From: Hyphomicrobiaceae bacterium
GTDB lineage: Bacteria; Pseudomonadota; Alphaproteobacteria; Rhizobiales; Hyphomicrobiaceae
NCBI GenBank assembly: GCA_024281145.1
Contig: JAMXLN010000177.1
Coordinates: forward strand, 1 to 43,708
Length of the DNA: 43,708 bases
Direction: 5' to 3'
Part shown: in pieces, positions 43,548 to 43,708 of the stretch
How the letters are laid out: every line of letters begins with the position of its first letter
Position numbering within the stretch: position 1 is the stretch's first letter
Made by a program: the position numbers and the translations under genes
Notes under the pieces: generated by a model
The model's database searches: none
What the model was told of the DNA's origin: nothing
What the model saw: only the letters and a program-made list of their open reading frames with translations

Positions 43548-43708
43548 TTATTCGCGATTGCCGAACAGCTGAAGCAGCATCACGAACATGTTGATGAAGT
43601 CGAGGTAGAGATTGAGGGCGCCCATGATCGCTTGCTTGGCAGTCGCCGTCGCGTCGCCCATCACCGTATAGTAGTTGTCCTTGATCTGCTGGGTGTCATA
43701 GGCGGTAA
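43548..43708 (-). CDS. BAX inhibitor-1/YccA family membrane protein, C-terminal part
   Basis: Only the last 53 or so residues are in the window; the gene continues beyond the right edge. The tail reads TAYDTQQIKDNYYTVMGD, then KQAIMGALNLYLDFINMFV and MLLQLFGNRE before the stop. This ending (aspartates in the loop, the LYLDFIN helix and the LFGNR tail) is diagnostic for the family of seven-helix proteins, some of which are calcium leak channels. Confidence 0.88.
   Translation of the reverse strand, partial: TAYDTQQIKDNYYTVMGDATATAKQAIMGALNLYLDFINMFVMLLQLFGNRE

Overview
The window looks like a chromosomal segment of a high-GC alphaproteobacterium. The pointers are the HdaA-type DnaA-related regulator beside ppk/ppx, a DUF2794 protein, a DUF2066 protein, the hisS-hisZ-hisG arrangement, and a DivK-like receiver. 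No rRNA, tRNA, CRISPR array or complete insertion sequence was seen. The genus cannot be read from this sequence; Hyphomicrobiales or Rhodospirillales would both fit.

Region 1 (about 130-10390) is an accessory catabolic cluster. It holds two Baeyer-Villiger/flavin monooxygenases, an LLM-class (luciferase-like) flavin oxidoreductase, two short-chain dehydrogenases (one like the enoyl-CoA reductases PECR/DECR), an acyl-CoA ligase and a nitronate monooxygenase-like flavoprotein. The layout suggests oxidation of an alcohol to a cyclic or branched ketone, oxygen insertion to an ester or lactone, CoA activation and reduction of an enoyl-CoA. The substrate is not identifiable. A broken TetR-type regulator seems to lie between the second monooxygenase and the CoA ligase.

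Region 2 (about 10830-16615) centres on a cell-envelope signalling cassette read on the minus strand. Its genes are a small secreted protein, an ECF sigma factor, its membrane anti-sigma factor (start overlapping the sigma stop) and a secreted metzincin protease. The periplasmic end of the anti-sigma factor and the small secreted protein are copies of the same 61-residue domain (46 of 61 identical, both cysteines kept). A rhomboid-type membrane protease with a long cytosolic tail lies divergently beside the cassette. The same domain serving as sensor end and as free secreted protein is the most unusual structure in the window.

Region 3 (about 16760-23320) is a plus-strand signalling operon. 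It begins with a small three-helix membrane protein resembling the Pycsar effector PycTM. This is followed by a 1201-residue Cache-HAMP-GAF3 histidine kinase, a CheY/DivK-like receiver and a receiver fused to a class III nucleotidyl cyclase; these three reading frames overlap at their ends. A Rap1a/Tai-like secreted protein follows. A cyclic-nucleotide effector-like membrane protein next to a phosphorelay-controlled cyclase is the second candidate for an undescribed system.

Region 4 (about 23400-43708) is mostly housekeeping: hisS, hisZ, hisG, a small secreted cysteine protein, purM (minus), DUF2066, a CDP-alcohol phosphatidyltransferase, an AI-2E family permease, hdaA, ppk1, ppx, a DnaJ-type co-chaperone, a 44-residue membrane peptide, rnd (minus), def, fmt, truA, DUF2794 (minus), a GNAT acetyltransferase (minus) and the 3' end of a BAX inhibitor-1 family gene (minus), which has a good terminator. 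Several spacers here carry short tandem repeats of 11-16 bp.
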